This document shows positions 13,516 to 22,075 of a stretch of 59,653 bases of DNA, piece after piece. Numbering within the stretch: position 1 is the first letter of the stretch; each line of letters begins with the position of its first letter. The notes beneath the pieces were generated by a model. It was not told where the DNA came from. It searched no databases and worked only from the letters and a program-made list of their open reading frames with translations. The position numbers and the translations under genes are program-made. This DNA comes from Subtercola vilae (GTDB lineage: Bacteria; Actinomycetota; Actinomycetes; Actinomycetales; Microbacteriaceae). The DNA lies in the NCBI RefSeq assembly GCF_004923255.1, contig NZ_QYRT01000022.1:1-59653 (forward strand). The letters run 5' to 3'.

Positions 13516-16500
13516 GTGGGTATCTTCGACCGGTTCCGCAAGTCGGGCACACCTGAAGCTATTGATGCGGCTATGGCCGTGCAGGGCATGGATCAGTCTG
13601 CGGCGATGGGGCCGGGTCGGCCTCTGAACCCGAACAAGGGTTATTCGCAGCCGCCGCGGTCGATGGATTACCCCACAGGGGTGAACCTTTCGACTCGTTC
13701 GCGCACTGCGTGGGGGCGTACGTCTTTCGAGACGTTGCGTGAGATGACTTCCCTGTATGACGTTGCGCGGATGTGCATCAACCACAAAATTGATGAGATC
13801 CGGTCGATGGGGCTGCTGTTCATGCCCGCCGATGGTGTGACGACGGATGTTCGTGACGCTTTGGATGCGGCTAGGACTGTTCTGGCGTTCCCCGACCGTG
13901 AGCACCCATTCGATGAGTGGCTGGGGATGTGGCTTGAGAATCAGCTTCGGTACGATGCCGGCCCCTTGTATTTTCGCCGGAATCTTTTGGGTGAGATTGT
14001 TGGCCTTGAGGTTCTGGACGGTACGACGATTGCGCCGTACATCGATGAGCATGGTCGCCGCCCGATGGCACCCGCCCCAGCATATTTTCAGTTGGTGCAC
14101 GGCCAGGTTTGGTCGACGTACACCGCTGAAGACATCCTGTACCCGAGGTTTCGGCCGCAGGGTGATTCTCCTTACGGTTTGGCCCCGATTGAGTCGATCC
14201 TTCTGACGGCTAACACGGATCTGAAGTTTCAGTGGCACCTGTTGCAGATGTTCACTGATGGTTCGGTGCCGTCCGGGTTTATCGAGTTGCCGCCAGACAT
14301 TTCGTCACCCGATCAGGTTGCGGAGTGGCAGGACTACTGGGATGCGGTGGTTCAGGGTGATCAGGCGAAGCAGCACCAGCTGGTGGCTGTGCCTGCGGGT
14401 ACGAAGGTTACGCAGACTCGCCCTAAAGGTTTCGATCCGCTGTTTCCTGACTATCTGGTCACCCGTGTTGCGGCGGCTTTTGGTGTTGTGCCGCAGGATT
14501 TGGGTTTGCTGAAGGACGTGAACCGGTCAACTGGTGACGTCCAGGTCGATATTCAGTTTCGTGTGAACACTCTGCCGTGGGTGCGTTTTGTTGAACAGAT
14601 CTTGAACCGGTATTTGCAGCACGATCTTGGCCTGCCGGTGAAGGTTGCGCTTGATACTGGGCGTGACAAAGAGGATCGGCTCACTGAGGCTCAGGCGTGG
14701 GAGGTTTACGTCAAGACTGGTGCGGCGTCGATGGATGAGATGCGGCAGGAGTTGCTTGGTCTGCCGATTGATAATCAGCGGCCCATTCCGCGCGGCATCA
14801 TCACAGCCCGTACAGGGTTTGTGCCGCTCACATCGATTCTGGCTATTTCTGGTCCGATTGATGGGGAGACTGGCGCACCGGATGACAGTGTGCCGTTGTC
14901 GTTGGCTCCGTTCGATGGTGTCGGTGGTGTTCTGCCTGACAAGCTGCCGGGTGGTGTGGAGTTCAAGCGTGCCCCGCAGAATCCTGACGAGCCAATGTTT
15001 CCGTCTCTTGAGCACATTGTGCCGGGGTCGGATGTTGTGAATGGGATGCCTGCGGTCGGTGGTGCCATTTCGAAGGAGATGACTGCTGGTGTCACTGCGG
15101 GTACCGGGATTCACGGTAACCCGCTTGATGATGACGACGAGTTGGTGAAGGCTGAGCTTGCTCAGTTCCGCCGGTTCGTGAAGCAGCGTAAGAAGTCTGG
15201 TGAGTGGCGCGATTTTGCGTTCAACTCCGTAACACCGGATGAGGCGCAGAGGATGAACCGTGAGGGTCGCGAGAGCGGCCCTTTTCTAGTTAAAGCCCAG
15301 TCTGATGTTTCGGTGTCTGGTCTTGCGGTTCACGCTGCGGACACGGGTCGTGTGCTGATGTTGCAGCGCGCTCTTGACGACACGGATCCTGCATCAGGCA
15401 AGTGGGAATTCCCGGGCGGGCACCTCGAAGACGGGGAGTCACCGGTTACCGCCGCTTTGCGTGAGTGGTCGGAGGAGGTACGGATTCCTGCCCCTGCCGG
15501 TGACCCCGTTGAGGGGTGGCTGAACGGGCACTATCAAGGGTTCGTTCTAGAGGTTCCAACCGAGTTCCCGATCCATGAGGATCGTGGTTCGGTGACGAAC
15601 CCGGATGATCCTGACGGGGATTGTATTGAGGCCATTGCATGGTGGTCGCCTTCTGATCTCGTTGACAACCCCGTTGTTCGGCAGGAGCTTCATGATTCGC
15701 TCGGTGACATTCTGCCGTCGATTGGTGGGAGCCTCCCTTTAGCTAAAGCGGGGTGGCGTGATACGCCCGAGGCCACTCCGCAGCTCCGCTACGACCTGAA
15801 GATCACGGACGCGTATCAGCCGGTCGTTCTGGCCGCGCTGAAAACGCTCGTGCTATCCGTTGACATTTCGTCGTTCCCTATTCAGAAGGGTGCCGACGAC
15901 ACCGACCCGCTCGCAGCACTGCTCGGGCAAAACCTGTCAACGGCTGAGCTTGAGCAGGCGATACGAAACATCATCGCTGACGGCTACATGGCGGGCGTTT
16001 CTGCCGCGGGTGAGCAGATCGGTTCAGGCGCGGTCACCGTGTCTGGGTCGATTGGTAATGCGGTCGCGGCGACGGATTGGTCAACGTGGGTGCCGGGTTC
16101 GCCCGGTGCTGCCGCCCAAACCGCTGACGGTGCGCTCGCTGATCTTCTGGCGCAGTCCGGTGTGACGATCAAGGGCATTTCCGACTCGCTACTTGAGCAG
16201 GTCGGTAACGCGCTCGCTGATGGGCTCGCCGCGGGTTCACCGTCGCGGGACATCGCGGACGTTCTGGCGGGGCTCGGTGACAGCCTCTCGGGTCGTGCGG
16301 AGATGATCGCACACACCGAGGGTGCCCGGGCTATGACCGCGGCGTCGTTCGAGGTGTACGGCCTGAATGGTGTCACCGATTGGGATCTGATCACGTCTGC
16401 GGGGGCTTGCCCGATCTGCTTGCAAGTAGAGGCAGCGAACCCGCATTCACAATCGGACACTTCGAACGCGCCGCCTCTGCATCCCAGATGTCGTTGCAGC

Positions 16501-16554
16501 AGCTCACCCGTTGTCGAGTCGATCAACGCAGCACAAATTCAGTACACGGAATAG
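13516..16554 (+). CDS. Portal - Nudix hydrolase - MuF fusion protein
   Basis: GTG 13516 after GGAGG (13505-13509); 1012 residues, about twice a normal portal. Residues 1 to about 440 are an HK97-type portal (the DNA channel of the head vertex). Residues 596-740 form a Nudix domain with a complete box: GG at 634-635, E641, REWSEEV at 649-655. From about 755 the protein continues as a MuF head-morphogenesis domain, ending in CPIC (965-968) and PLHPRCRC (987-994). Portal-MuF fusions are known; an internal Nudix enzyme would place a nucleotide-diphosphate hydrolase on or inside the capsid. No frameshift or internal start separates the parts. Confidence 0.9.
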   Translation: MGIFDRFRKSGTPEAIDAAMAVQGMDQSAAMGPGRPLNPNKGYSQPPRSMDYPTGVNLSTRSRTAWGRTSFETLREMTSLYDVARMCINHKIDEIRSMGLLFMPADGVTTDVRDALDAARTVLAFPDREHPFDEWLGMWLENQLRYDAGPLYFRRNLLGEIVGLEVLDGTTIAPYIDEHGRRPMAPAPAYFQLVHGQVWSTYTAEDILYPRFRPQGDSPYGLAPIESILLTANTDLKFQWHLLQMFTDGSVPSGFIELPPDISSPDQVAEWQDYWDAVVQGDQAKQHQLVAVPAGTKVTQTRPKGFDPLFPDYLVTRVAAAFGVVPQDLGLLKDVNRSTGDVQVDIQFRVNTLPWVRFVEQILNRYLQHDLGLPVKVALDTGRDKEDRLTEAQAWEVYVKTGAASMDEMRQELLGLPIDNQRPIPRGIITARTGFVPLTSILAISGPIDGETGAPDDSVPLSLAPFDGVGGVLPDKLPGGVEFKRAPQNPDEPMFPSLEHIVPGSDVVNGMPAVGGAISKEMTAGVTAGTGIHGNPLDDDDELVKAELAQFRRFVKQRKKSGEWRDFAFNSVTPDEAQRMNREGRESGPFLVKAQSDVSVSGLAVHAADTGRVLMLQRALDDTDPASGKWEFPGGHLEDGESPVTAALREWSEEVRIPAPAGDPVEGWLNGHYQGFVLEVPTEFPIHEDRGSVTNPDDPDGDCIEAIAWWSPSDLVDNPVVRQELHDSLGDILPSIGGSLPLAKAGWRDTPEATPQLRYDLKITDAYQPVVLAALKTLVLSVDISSFPIQKGADDTDPLAALLGQNLSTAELEQAIRNIIADGYMAGVSAAGEQIGSGAVTVSGSIGNAVAATDWSTWVPGSPGAAAQTADGALADLLAQSGVTIKGISDSLLEQVGNALADGLAAGSPSRDIADVLAGLGDSLSGRAEMIAHTEGARAMTAASFEVYGLNGVTDWDLITSAGACPICLQVEAANPHSQSDTSNAPPLHPRCRCSSSPVVESINAAQIQYTE

Positions 16555-16564
16555 GGGTACGGCC

Positions 16565-16951
16565 ATGCCTGAAGAATCAAGGTTCCTTCTAGGGATCGCA
16601 TATCAGGCTGGCCGTGACCCGCGCATCATGAAGGGCGCGGACGGTTCAGCCGACTTCTTCACCGCCGACGAGCTTGAGAAAGCTGCATGGGCGTTCACGA
16701 AGAAGCACGGCGGCTCCGGTCTATTCCACGAAGACGGTACCGGCCTCGCGGCTGAGGTGGTCGAGTCGTACATCTATCGGGGTGACCCGTGGATGGTTGA
16801 CGCCTCTCCCGGCTGCGAGGTCATCGTCAAGGCTGGCGACTGGCTGATTGGTTGCATTCTTTCCCCCGAAGCGTGGGCGCTTTACAAGAGCGGTCAGATT
16901 ACCGGCTTCTCCCCTCAAGGCTCAGCGAAACGTCGAAAGGCCACCTCATGA
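16565..16951 (+). CDS. XkdF-like capsid maturation protease
   Basis: ATG 16565, 128 residues. The order GADGSADFFTADELEKAAWA - LFHEDG - VVESYIYRGDPWM - GDWLIGCILSPEAWALYKSG - ITGFSPQGSA matches putative phage serine proteases of the XkdF type, which cleave scaffold and capsid termini during head maturation. The ATG of the next gene overlaps the stop (ATGA at 16948), and the downstream protein begins with a VHLVGKAANGHRFILAKS segment often fused to this protease, so the two probably assemble together. Confidence 0.8.
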   Translation: MPEESRFLLGIAYQAGRDPRIMKGADGSADFFTADELEKAAWAFTKKHGGSGLFHEDGTGLAAEVVESYIYRGDPWMVDASPGCEVIVKAGDWLIGCILSPEAWALYKSGQITGFSPQGSAKRRKATS

Positions 16952-18225
16952 CAAACCCCGCCAATCTTTCCGAAATTTATGACGCCGACATTGATTCGGT
17001 GCATCTCGTCGGGAAGGCCGCAAACGGTCACAGATTCATTCTCGCCAAGTCGGCAGAATCGCCAAACCTTCTCGACGCCTCAACCGTTCGAGATCTCATC
17101 AAACAGGCCCAGGAGGGCGAACCTATGACCGATGTTGTGAAAGCTGACGACGAGATCCTTGAAGACGCCGCTGCTGGTGCTGAGGGTGACGTGACCGACC
17201 CGGGTTCGCCCGCATGGGAGGCCGTGGATGCTGCTACCGCATGGGAGCAGCTTGACCGTCTCACCGATGCGAAACGGGCCATTGAGGCTCTTTCTGATCG
17301 TGAAGCGCAGGAGGGTTTCAGCGGTGACGATGACGGGTTTGATAACTCGTGGGATCTCGAAACCGCCGCCGACCTCATCGATTGTGCGATTGGTGTTGTT
17401 GCCCCGTACGCGGTGGGTGAGCAGGCCGAATCTGAGCAGCCTGTCGAGAAGGCTGCCCCGCGTGAGGTGCTTGAGGCGTTCGTGAAAGCTGGACGTTCGC
17501 TTTCGTCCTCGAACGAGTCCGCGCTTCGTGGTGCTGCCGCCGCAATCCAGAACGTGCTCGCCTCCCTGCCCGCACCTGTCGAAGTTCTCAAGGAAGAAGC
17601 CCCCGTGGATGAAGTTGTGAAAGCCAAGTCTGACCCGCAAGTGCTCGTGTACGACTCGACCGGCAACGTCATCGGTTCGGTCGACCCCGAACAGCTGACC
17701 ACTTTCGCCAACTCCGCGTCGACCGAGGTTCCCGCTGAGGATGACGCCCCAGTCGATGACGCACTTCCGGCAGATGATGCCGTCCCCGCCGAACCGGCCC
17801 CCGAAGTTTCTGGTGTTTCCGACGCAGCCGCCCCTGATGAGGCTGTCATTCCGGGCACCAGTACCATTCAGTCCCCCGTGGCTGACCCCGAAGATGTCAC
17901 GAAGGCACTCAAGCTCGAACTGAGCGACGTTCTCAAAGAAGCACTCGAACCTCTCGCAAAGCAGTTCGCGGATAACGCTGAGCTGGCGGAGGTTGTGAAG
18001 GGCTTGCAGGAGACCGTCGCGAAGATGGGGAAGCAGCCCGACGACCGTAAGAGCCCGCTTCTGTATGGTGCGAGCGGTGTTTCTGGTCTCGCTGACCGTG
18101 ACGGACAGATCGATGGTCTTGCGGATTTCCGCAAAGCCGTTGAGGCCGCCGTCACACCTGTTGCGAAAGAGGCCGCGAACAAGGCGCTGGCGTTCGCCTC
18201 CATCAAAGAGCGTTTCAAGCTCTAA
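16948..18225 (+). CDS. Capsid scaffolding protein
   Basis: ATG 16948 overlaps the protease stop. About 425 residues, strongly acidic, Ala/Glu/Pro-rich, with long helical segments (AATAWEQLDRLTDAKRAIEA; ALKLELSDVLKEALEPLAKQ) and a low-complexity PAEDDAPVDDALPADDAVPA centre. The layout (protease-adjacent N-terminal module, disordered acidic middle, C-terminal coiled helices before the capsid gene) is that of a scaffold that guides procapsid assembly and is then degraded. No enzymatic motif. Confidence 0.75.
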   Translation: MTNPANLSEIYDADIDSVHLVGKAANGHRFILAKSAESPNLLDASTVRDLIKQAQEGEPMTDVVKADDEILEDAAAGAEGDVTDPGSPAWEAVDAATAWEQLDRLTDAKRAIEALSDREAQEGFSGDDDGFDNSWDLETAADLIDCAIGVVAPYAVGEQAESEQPVEKAAPREVLEAFVKAGRSLSSSNESALRGAAAAIQNVLASLPAPVEVLKEEAPVDEVVKAKSDPQVLVYDSTGNVIGSVDPEQLTTFANSASTEVPAEDDAPVDDALPADDAVPAEPAPEVSGVSDAAAPDEAVIPGTSTIQSPVADPEDVTKALKLELSDVLKEALEPLAKQFADNAELAEVVKGLQETVAKMGKQPDDRKSPLLYGASGVSGLADRDGQIDGLADFRKAVEAAVTPVAKEAANKALAFASIKERFKL

Positions 18226-18260
18226 GCAGTAAAAACCTCCCCTAACCCATTCAACAAAGG

Positions 18261-18281
18261 CCCTCCTCGTGGGGGTTATTT
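18261..18281 (+). terminator. Short hairpin in capsid gene leader
   Basis: CCCTC (18261-18265), loop CTCGT, GGGGG (18271-18275) followed by TTATTTG. The same stem and loop with GAGGG occur at 31083-31097 before the endolysin gene. It may attenuate read-through or shape mRNA ends ahead of the capsid gene. Confidence 0.45.
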
Positions 18282-18304
18282 GTCGTGCACTGAAAGGCTC
18301 CCTC

Positions 18305-19759
18305 GTGGATCTCACACAAATTTCCGAAGAAACCCTCGGCACTATCAAGAAGGCCACCGCGGGCATCAACGCCTCGACCGGCATTCATGGTGCCGACCTC
18401 GCAGACCTGATCTCGCTCGTTCCGGTCAATTCGCCGTTCCGTGACCGTCTGCCCCGCGTCAAGCCCAAGCAGGGTGCGAAGTTCGCGGAGTGGGAAGCGA
18501 TCACCAACGTCAACAACTCGCAGCCGAACCCGGCAACCGCGTTCGATAATGCCGCGCCCATCGTGAACGTGAACCTTCAGGACGTGACCGCCCTGTACGC
18601 GCGAATCGGTGCCGGTTACACGGTCACGAAGGATGCGATCACGTTTGGTGCCGATTATGCCGACGCGAAGGCAATCGCGATCTTCAACGCCATCAATCAG
18701 TACAAGATCGGTGAGGACAAGAAAGCTATCGGCGGGCAGAACTTCGCCCTGGCCGTCCCCGCCACCCCGACCGTCACCCCCTCGGCGAACGGTGGCAGCA
18801 TTCCCGCCACGACTGCTGTGCCGGTGAAGGTTGCTGTTCGTACGGGCTCGAACTTCTCGTGGGGCGGTTCGGGTATCGCTTCTTCGGCTGGTTCCGCGAC
18901 GACCGGTTCTGGCACCACGAACTCGGCTGTTGTGACTGTTCCGGCGGTGCGCGGTGCGGTTGCGTACGACTGGTTCGTGAACGGGTTCTGGTACACCACC
19001 ACGACTGTGAACACGGTCACTGTGACGACGATCCCGACCGCGAATGCGACTGCCCCGATCACGAACGTCTCCGGGCTCTCGACGGTCTACCCGACCTCGG
19101 TTCCGACCGTGGACGCTTCGGCCAGCTCGCTCGACTTCAACGGTCTGATTGCCTCGCTCGCCGGCGACTACGCAACGTCCGGTTACGGTCTCGTCACCCC
19201 CGGTCAGGGTTCCCCCTCGGGTGCCAAGTTCCTGTCGCTCGATGGTGCACCGCTGACGTTCTCGGGCGGTTCGGTGAACGAGTTCGACACTCTCAACCAG
19301 TACATCTACGATTCCGTGCAGCTGTCACCTGACCGTTACATGGTTTCGTCGCAGCAGTCGAAGACGCTCTCGAAGGCGTTCCTCGCGGCTGGCACGTCGA
19401 GCGTGTACCTGGAGCAGGGTAACGGTGATGGTGGGCGTACGAACGCTTCTCTCGGCGGCCACCTGAACACGTACTTCAATGCGATCACGGGTGACCGCAT
19501 CGAGATTGAGGTCAACCCGAACCTTCCTGCCGGAACGATCATCGCCACCCGCGATTCGATCCCTTTCCCGAACAGCAACATCAGCAACACGATGGAGCTG
19601 CGCACGCAGGAAGACCTCACCGATTGGGACTACCCGGCCGGTCGCCAGTCCGGTGCTGGTGGTGGCCCCCGTTACGACGGTGAGGTTTACAGCGTCGAGA
19701 CGTTCATCAATAGAGCTCCGGTGAGCATGGGGGTTCTCCAGAACATCACAGCCAGCTAA
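18305..19759 (+). CDS. Major capsid protein with Ig/Fn3-like insertion
   Basis: GTG 18305 is preferred (AAAGG at 18291-18295) over the frame start at 18269, which lies in the hairpin. 484 residues. HK97-fold features: N-terminal helix, then SPFRDRLPRVKPKQGAKFAE; a long central stretch; and the C-terminal TGDRIEIEVNPNLPAGTIIA and ELRTQEDLTDWDYPA parts. Between about residues 150 and 255 the sequence changes to Thr/Val/Ser-rich strands (AYDWFVNGFWYTTTTV), typical of an inserted Ig or fibronectin-III-like domain exposed on the capsid surface. Such domains help phage particles adhere to carbohydrates. Followed by a strong hairpin. Confidence 0.85.
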   Translation: MDLTQISEETLGTIKKATAGINASTGIHGADLADLISLVPVNSPFRDRLPRVKPKQGAKFAEWEAITNVNNSQPNPATAFDNAAPIVNVNLQDVTALYARIGAGYTVTKDAITFGADYADAKAIAIFNAINQYKIGEDKKAIGGQNFALAVPATPTVTPSANGGSIPATTAVPVKVAVRTGSNFSWGGSGIASSAGSATTGSGTTNSAVVTVPAVRGAVAYDWFVNGFWYTTTTVNTVTVTTIPTANATAPITNVSGLSTVYPTSVPTVDASASSLDFNGLIASLAGDYATSGYGLVTPGQGSPSGAKFLSLDGAPLTFSGGSVNEFDTLNQYIYDSVQLSPDRYMVSSQQSKTLSKAFLAAGTSSVYLEQGNGDGGRTNASLGGHLNTYFNAITGDRIEIEVNPNLPAGTIIATRDSIPFPNSNISNTMELRTQEDLTDWDYPAGRQSGAGGGPRYDGEVYSVETFINRAPVSMGVLQNITAS

Positions 19760-19772
19760 CAGGTGGTAAAGG

Positions 19773-19813
19773 CCGTGGGTGCGCGATCGATTGTCTCTTT
19801 CGCGCACCCACGG
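19773..19813. terminator. Strong 14-bp hairpin after capsid gene
   Basis: CCGTGGGTGCGCGA (19773-19786) pairs perfectly with TCGCGCACCCACGG (19800-19813) around a 13-base loop, starting 13 bases after the capsid stop. A second small ACCCC/GGGGT hairpin follows. There is no T-run. It could partly terminate transcription or stabilise the capsid mRNA 3' end, giving high capsid expression relative to downstream genes. Confidence 0.7.
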
Positions 19814-19872
19814 TGACCCCTCAGGGGTGTTCGTTCGGGCACCCCTCAACCCCATTTTCGGAGGAAAAGAAA

Positions 19873-20145
19873 ATGCAGATCGTTTCACGACTCAACGCAG
19901 TAACCACCACACATTCGGGTGTCACCTATAACGCGGTGCACGGCATTTTTAATGTCCCCGAAGAGGTGGGGGCAGAGCTTGTCAGGTTCCCTCACTGGGT
20001 GGAGGAGCTTGATTACCGCATCGAGCAGGACGCCGCAGAAAAGGCGCGACTGCTTGACCCCAACACTTTCCCTGACCGTCTCGCACGGCTCGAACAGCTC
20101 GTTGATGAGCTGACGAAACCGCGAAAGCGCACACCGCGCACCTAA
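19873..20145 (+). CDS. Small post-capsid protein (90 aa)
   Basis: ATG 19873 with GGAGGAAAAG upstream. The N-terminal half has strands (AVTTTHSGVTYNAVHGIFNV) and the C-terminal half a charged helix (DRLARLEQLVDELTKPRKRT) with a basic end. Short proteins with this position between capsid and connector are common in actinophages and may decorate the head or bind DNA at the vertex. No firm function. Confidence 0.65.
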   Translation: MQIVSRLNAVTTTHSGVTYNAVHGIFNVPEEVGAELVRFPHWVEELDYRIEQDAAEKARLLDPNTFPDRLARLEQLVDELTKPRKRTPRT

Positions 20146-20218
20146 ACGCCCCGGCGCTCTACGCATGCGCCTCCCATGTTCAAGAGTGCCGGGTGCACCA
20201 ACTATTTCGGAGGCCAAA

Positions 20219-21058
20219 GTGACTGCTACCGCGCTGTACGTTCCCACCTATGCGACCCGTTCGCCTTACATCACAGTGTCGGAGTACAAGTCGGCACCCA
20301 CAGGGGTGAATGTTGATCAGCTCAGCCCGCGCTCTGACGTACAGGTGCAGAACGACATGCTGTCGGTGCTCATTGATCGGGCGTCGTCGTATGCTGACGA
20401 GATTTGCCAACAGGTGCTTTCGGCAACTGTTGACACGCAGGTTGGCACCTATTTTGTGCGTGCCGGTGTTGTAAAAATCCCGGTCGATTACACCCCCCTG
20501 ATTCAGGTCAATTCTTTGCTGGTCGGTTCGGATGCTTCGCATTTGTCGACGGTCACTGATCTTTCGAATGCGTGGTTGCAGCGCAAGACGGTGGAGATTC
20601 CGGTTACGGGGTGGTTCCGCAGTAATCGGGTGAAAGCTGCCCTAACGTACGTTTCGGGGTTCGCGAACACGGTCACCACAGTTGCCCAAGCGGTGGGGGA
20701 TTCGACGTTGACGGTGGCCTCTCCGGTGGGCATCGTCTCGGGTCTCACGTTGGCGCTGTTCGATGCGGGCAACTCTGAACCGGTCACAGTGCTTTCGGTG
20801 TCAGGCAACGTTGTGACTCTCGCCGCACCTTTGACGAAGGCGCACACGTTTGGTGTTTCGCTTTCCGCGCTGCCCGCAGCTATCAAGCAGGCGGTGGTGT
20901 TTCTTACTTCTGCGCTGATCAAGTCGCGCGGTTCCGAGGCTCACGTGATGGCGTCGATCAGTGCGGGGCCTAGCCGTAAGTCGGAGATTCAGGATGGCGG
21001 GTTTGAGGAAATCGATCTTGCTTTCGAGCTGCTGAAACCGCATCGGCGGTCTGCCTGA
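20219..21058 (+). CDS. Head-tail connector / adaptor protein
   Basis: GTG 20219 with CGGAGG upstream; the open frame to 20165 lacks a site. 279 residues. The N-terminal ITVSEYKSAPTGVNVDQLSP and the DRASSYADEICQQ helix correspond to gp6-like adaptors that attach below the portal; a beta-rich middle (TVAQAVGDSTLTVASPVGIV) is an insertion, and the C-terminal helices (IKQAVVFLTSALIKSRGSEA) complete the four-helix core. Its stop overlaps the next ATG at 21058. Confidence 0.7.
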   Translation: MTATALYVPTYATRSPYITVSEYKSAPTGVNVDQLSPRSDVQVQNDMLSVLIDRASSYADEICQQVLSATVDTQVGTYFVRAGVVKIPVDYTPLIQVNSLLVGSDASHLSTVTDLSNAWLQRKTVEIPVTGWFRSNRVKAALTYVSGFANTVTTVAQAVGDSTLTVASPVGIVSGLTLALFDAGNSEPVTVLSVSGNVVTLAAPLTKAHTFGVSLSALPAAIKQAVVFLTSALIKSRGSEAHVMASISAGPSRKSEIQDGGFEEIDLAFELLKPHRRSA

Positions 21059-21606
21059 TGGCTGATGGTGCTGTGCGTCAAGCAATCTATTCGTGGTTCA
21101 ACACGGCCTCCATCCCGGGCCTGCAGAAGGTGTACCAGGAGTTGCCGTGGTGGATCGACGGGAACGACTGGGTTCTCACATCTGATGCGTGGTGGGGCGC
21201 TATCGGGATCGTTCATCTTGAGGATTCTAAGGAGTCCCGTCTGACCCTTGGTGCGGCTGCTGGTGGTTCGAAAATGGTTGAGCACACTGTTGCTCTGATC
21301 GTCCGCTACCAGTACGAGATCCCCGCGAATCTCCCTGCCGGGCAGGAAGAGGACGCGTGGGTGACACCCCTTGACGTGATCATCGACGGCATCAAAGACC
21401 GCATCCGTTCATCCCCCACTTTGGGGACAACCGTTGGTAACGAATTCTTCCCCGGCCCCGGTCAGTACGCAAACGGTGTCGTATGGCAGGCCGGTCAAGA
21501 CAACGACGACATTCGTGTCACCCGAGACATGCCCCTCTTCGATGACGGGCGCGTGTGGACGTGGACGCGAGTCGATTTCAATGTGCGAGAAATCATCCAA
21601 GCATGA
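21058..21606 (+). CDS. Head-tail completion / tail terminator-like protein
   Basis: ATG 21058 overlaps the previous TGA. 182 residues, with an N-terminal helix (AVRQAIYSWFNTAS), a central strand-rich section and TPLDVIIDGIKDRIRSSPTL, matching the general plan of siphophage tail terminator or completion proteins, which cap the tail tube where it joins the head. Assignment relies mainly on position between connector and tail tube. Confidence 0.6.
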   Translation: MADGAVRQAIYSWFNTASIPGLQKVYQELPWWIDGNDWVLTSDAWWGAIGIVHLEDSKESRLTLGAAAGGSKMVEHTVALIVRYQYEIPANLPAGQEEDAWVTPLDVIIDGIKDRIRSSPTLGTTVGNEFFPGPGQYANGVVWQAGQDNDDIRVTRDMPLFDDGRVWTWTRVDFNVREIIQA

Positions 21607-21776
21607 TGCGCGCCACGATTACCCGCCACGGGCGGACGGGCCGAACCGTGCGAAAACGGCGCACCCACAAAACCGTACGGGTGTTGCGGCACCGTGTTGC
21701 ACGCCTCGCAAAAACGGGCCGAAAAACTCTTCGACCTGTTCTCAGAATCGGGCATATTGCCCGCAAGAAAGCTTAG
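21603..21776 (+). CDS. Very basic 57-aa protein
   Basis: ATG 21603 overlaps the previous stop. The product is about 40% Arg/Lys/His (TRHGRTGRTVRKRRTHKTVR and so on to IARKKA), with no hydrophobic core. It could bind DNA or RNA, or be packaged to neutralise DNA charge. The next GTG at 21785 has its ribosome site at the end of this frame. Other frames here are worse supported, so the frame is probably real. Confidence 0.5.
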   Translation: MMRATITRHGRTGRTVRKRRTHKTVRVLRHRVARLAKTGRKTLRPVLRIGHIARKKA

Positions 21777-21784
21777 GAGCCGTC

Positions 21785-22075
21785 GTGCCACGTTACCTGT
21801 TCAAAAGCCCATTCGCTCAAGTCTTCGGTGATCTCCATCATGGCGTGAACGCATCCGTTGAGGGTCTCGAAGAATTCGCCTACGAGCTGCATGGGGTCGC
21901 GGTGGAGTTGCACGACGGCCAGTTCGTGACCACCGACAAGCCCATCACTCACGTCTCTCTCACTGAGGTCGATGGGGTCGGCGTTGTCGTCACCCCGCCC
22001 GCTGACGCCCCTGAGGTTTCCCCCGAACCCCCCGCGCCTGATGGTGCCGAACAGAACACAGAGGTACAAGAATGA
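21785..22075 (+). CDS. Hypothetical head-tail region protein (96 aa)
   Basis: GTG 21785 with TAGGAG at 21774-21779. The product has a compact N-terminal strand part (VFGDLHHGVNASVEGLEEFA; AYELHGVAVELHDGQFVTT) and a Pro/Glu-rich disordered tail. It overlaps the tail tube gene by four bases, so it is likely made together with it. No family recognised. Confidence 0.6.
   Translation: MPRYLFKSPFAQVFGDLHHGVNASVEGLEEFAYELHGVAVELHDGQFVTTDKPITHVSLTEVDGVGVVVTPPADAPEVSPEPPAPDGAEQNTEVQE

Noticed and set aside
17080-18384. 434-codon minus-strand frame across scaffold and capsid start
   Set aside because: Lies fully opposite two well-supported structural genes; low-complexity shadow.
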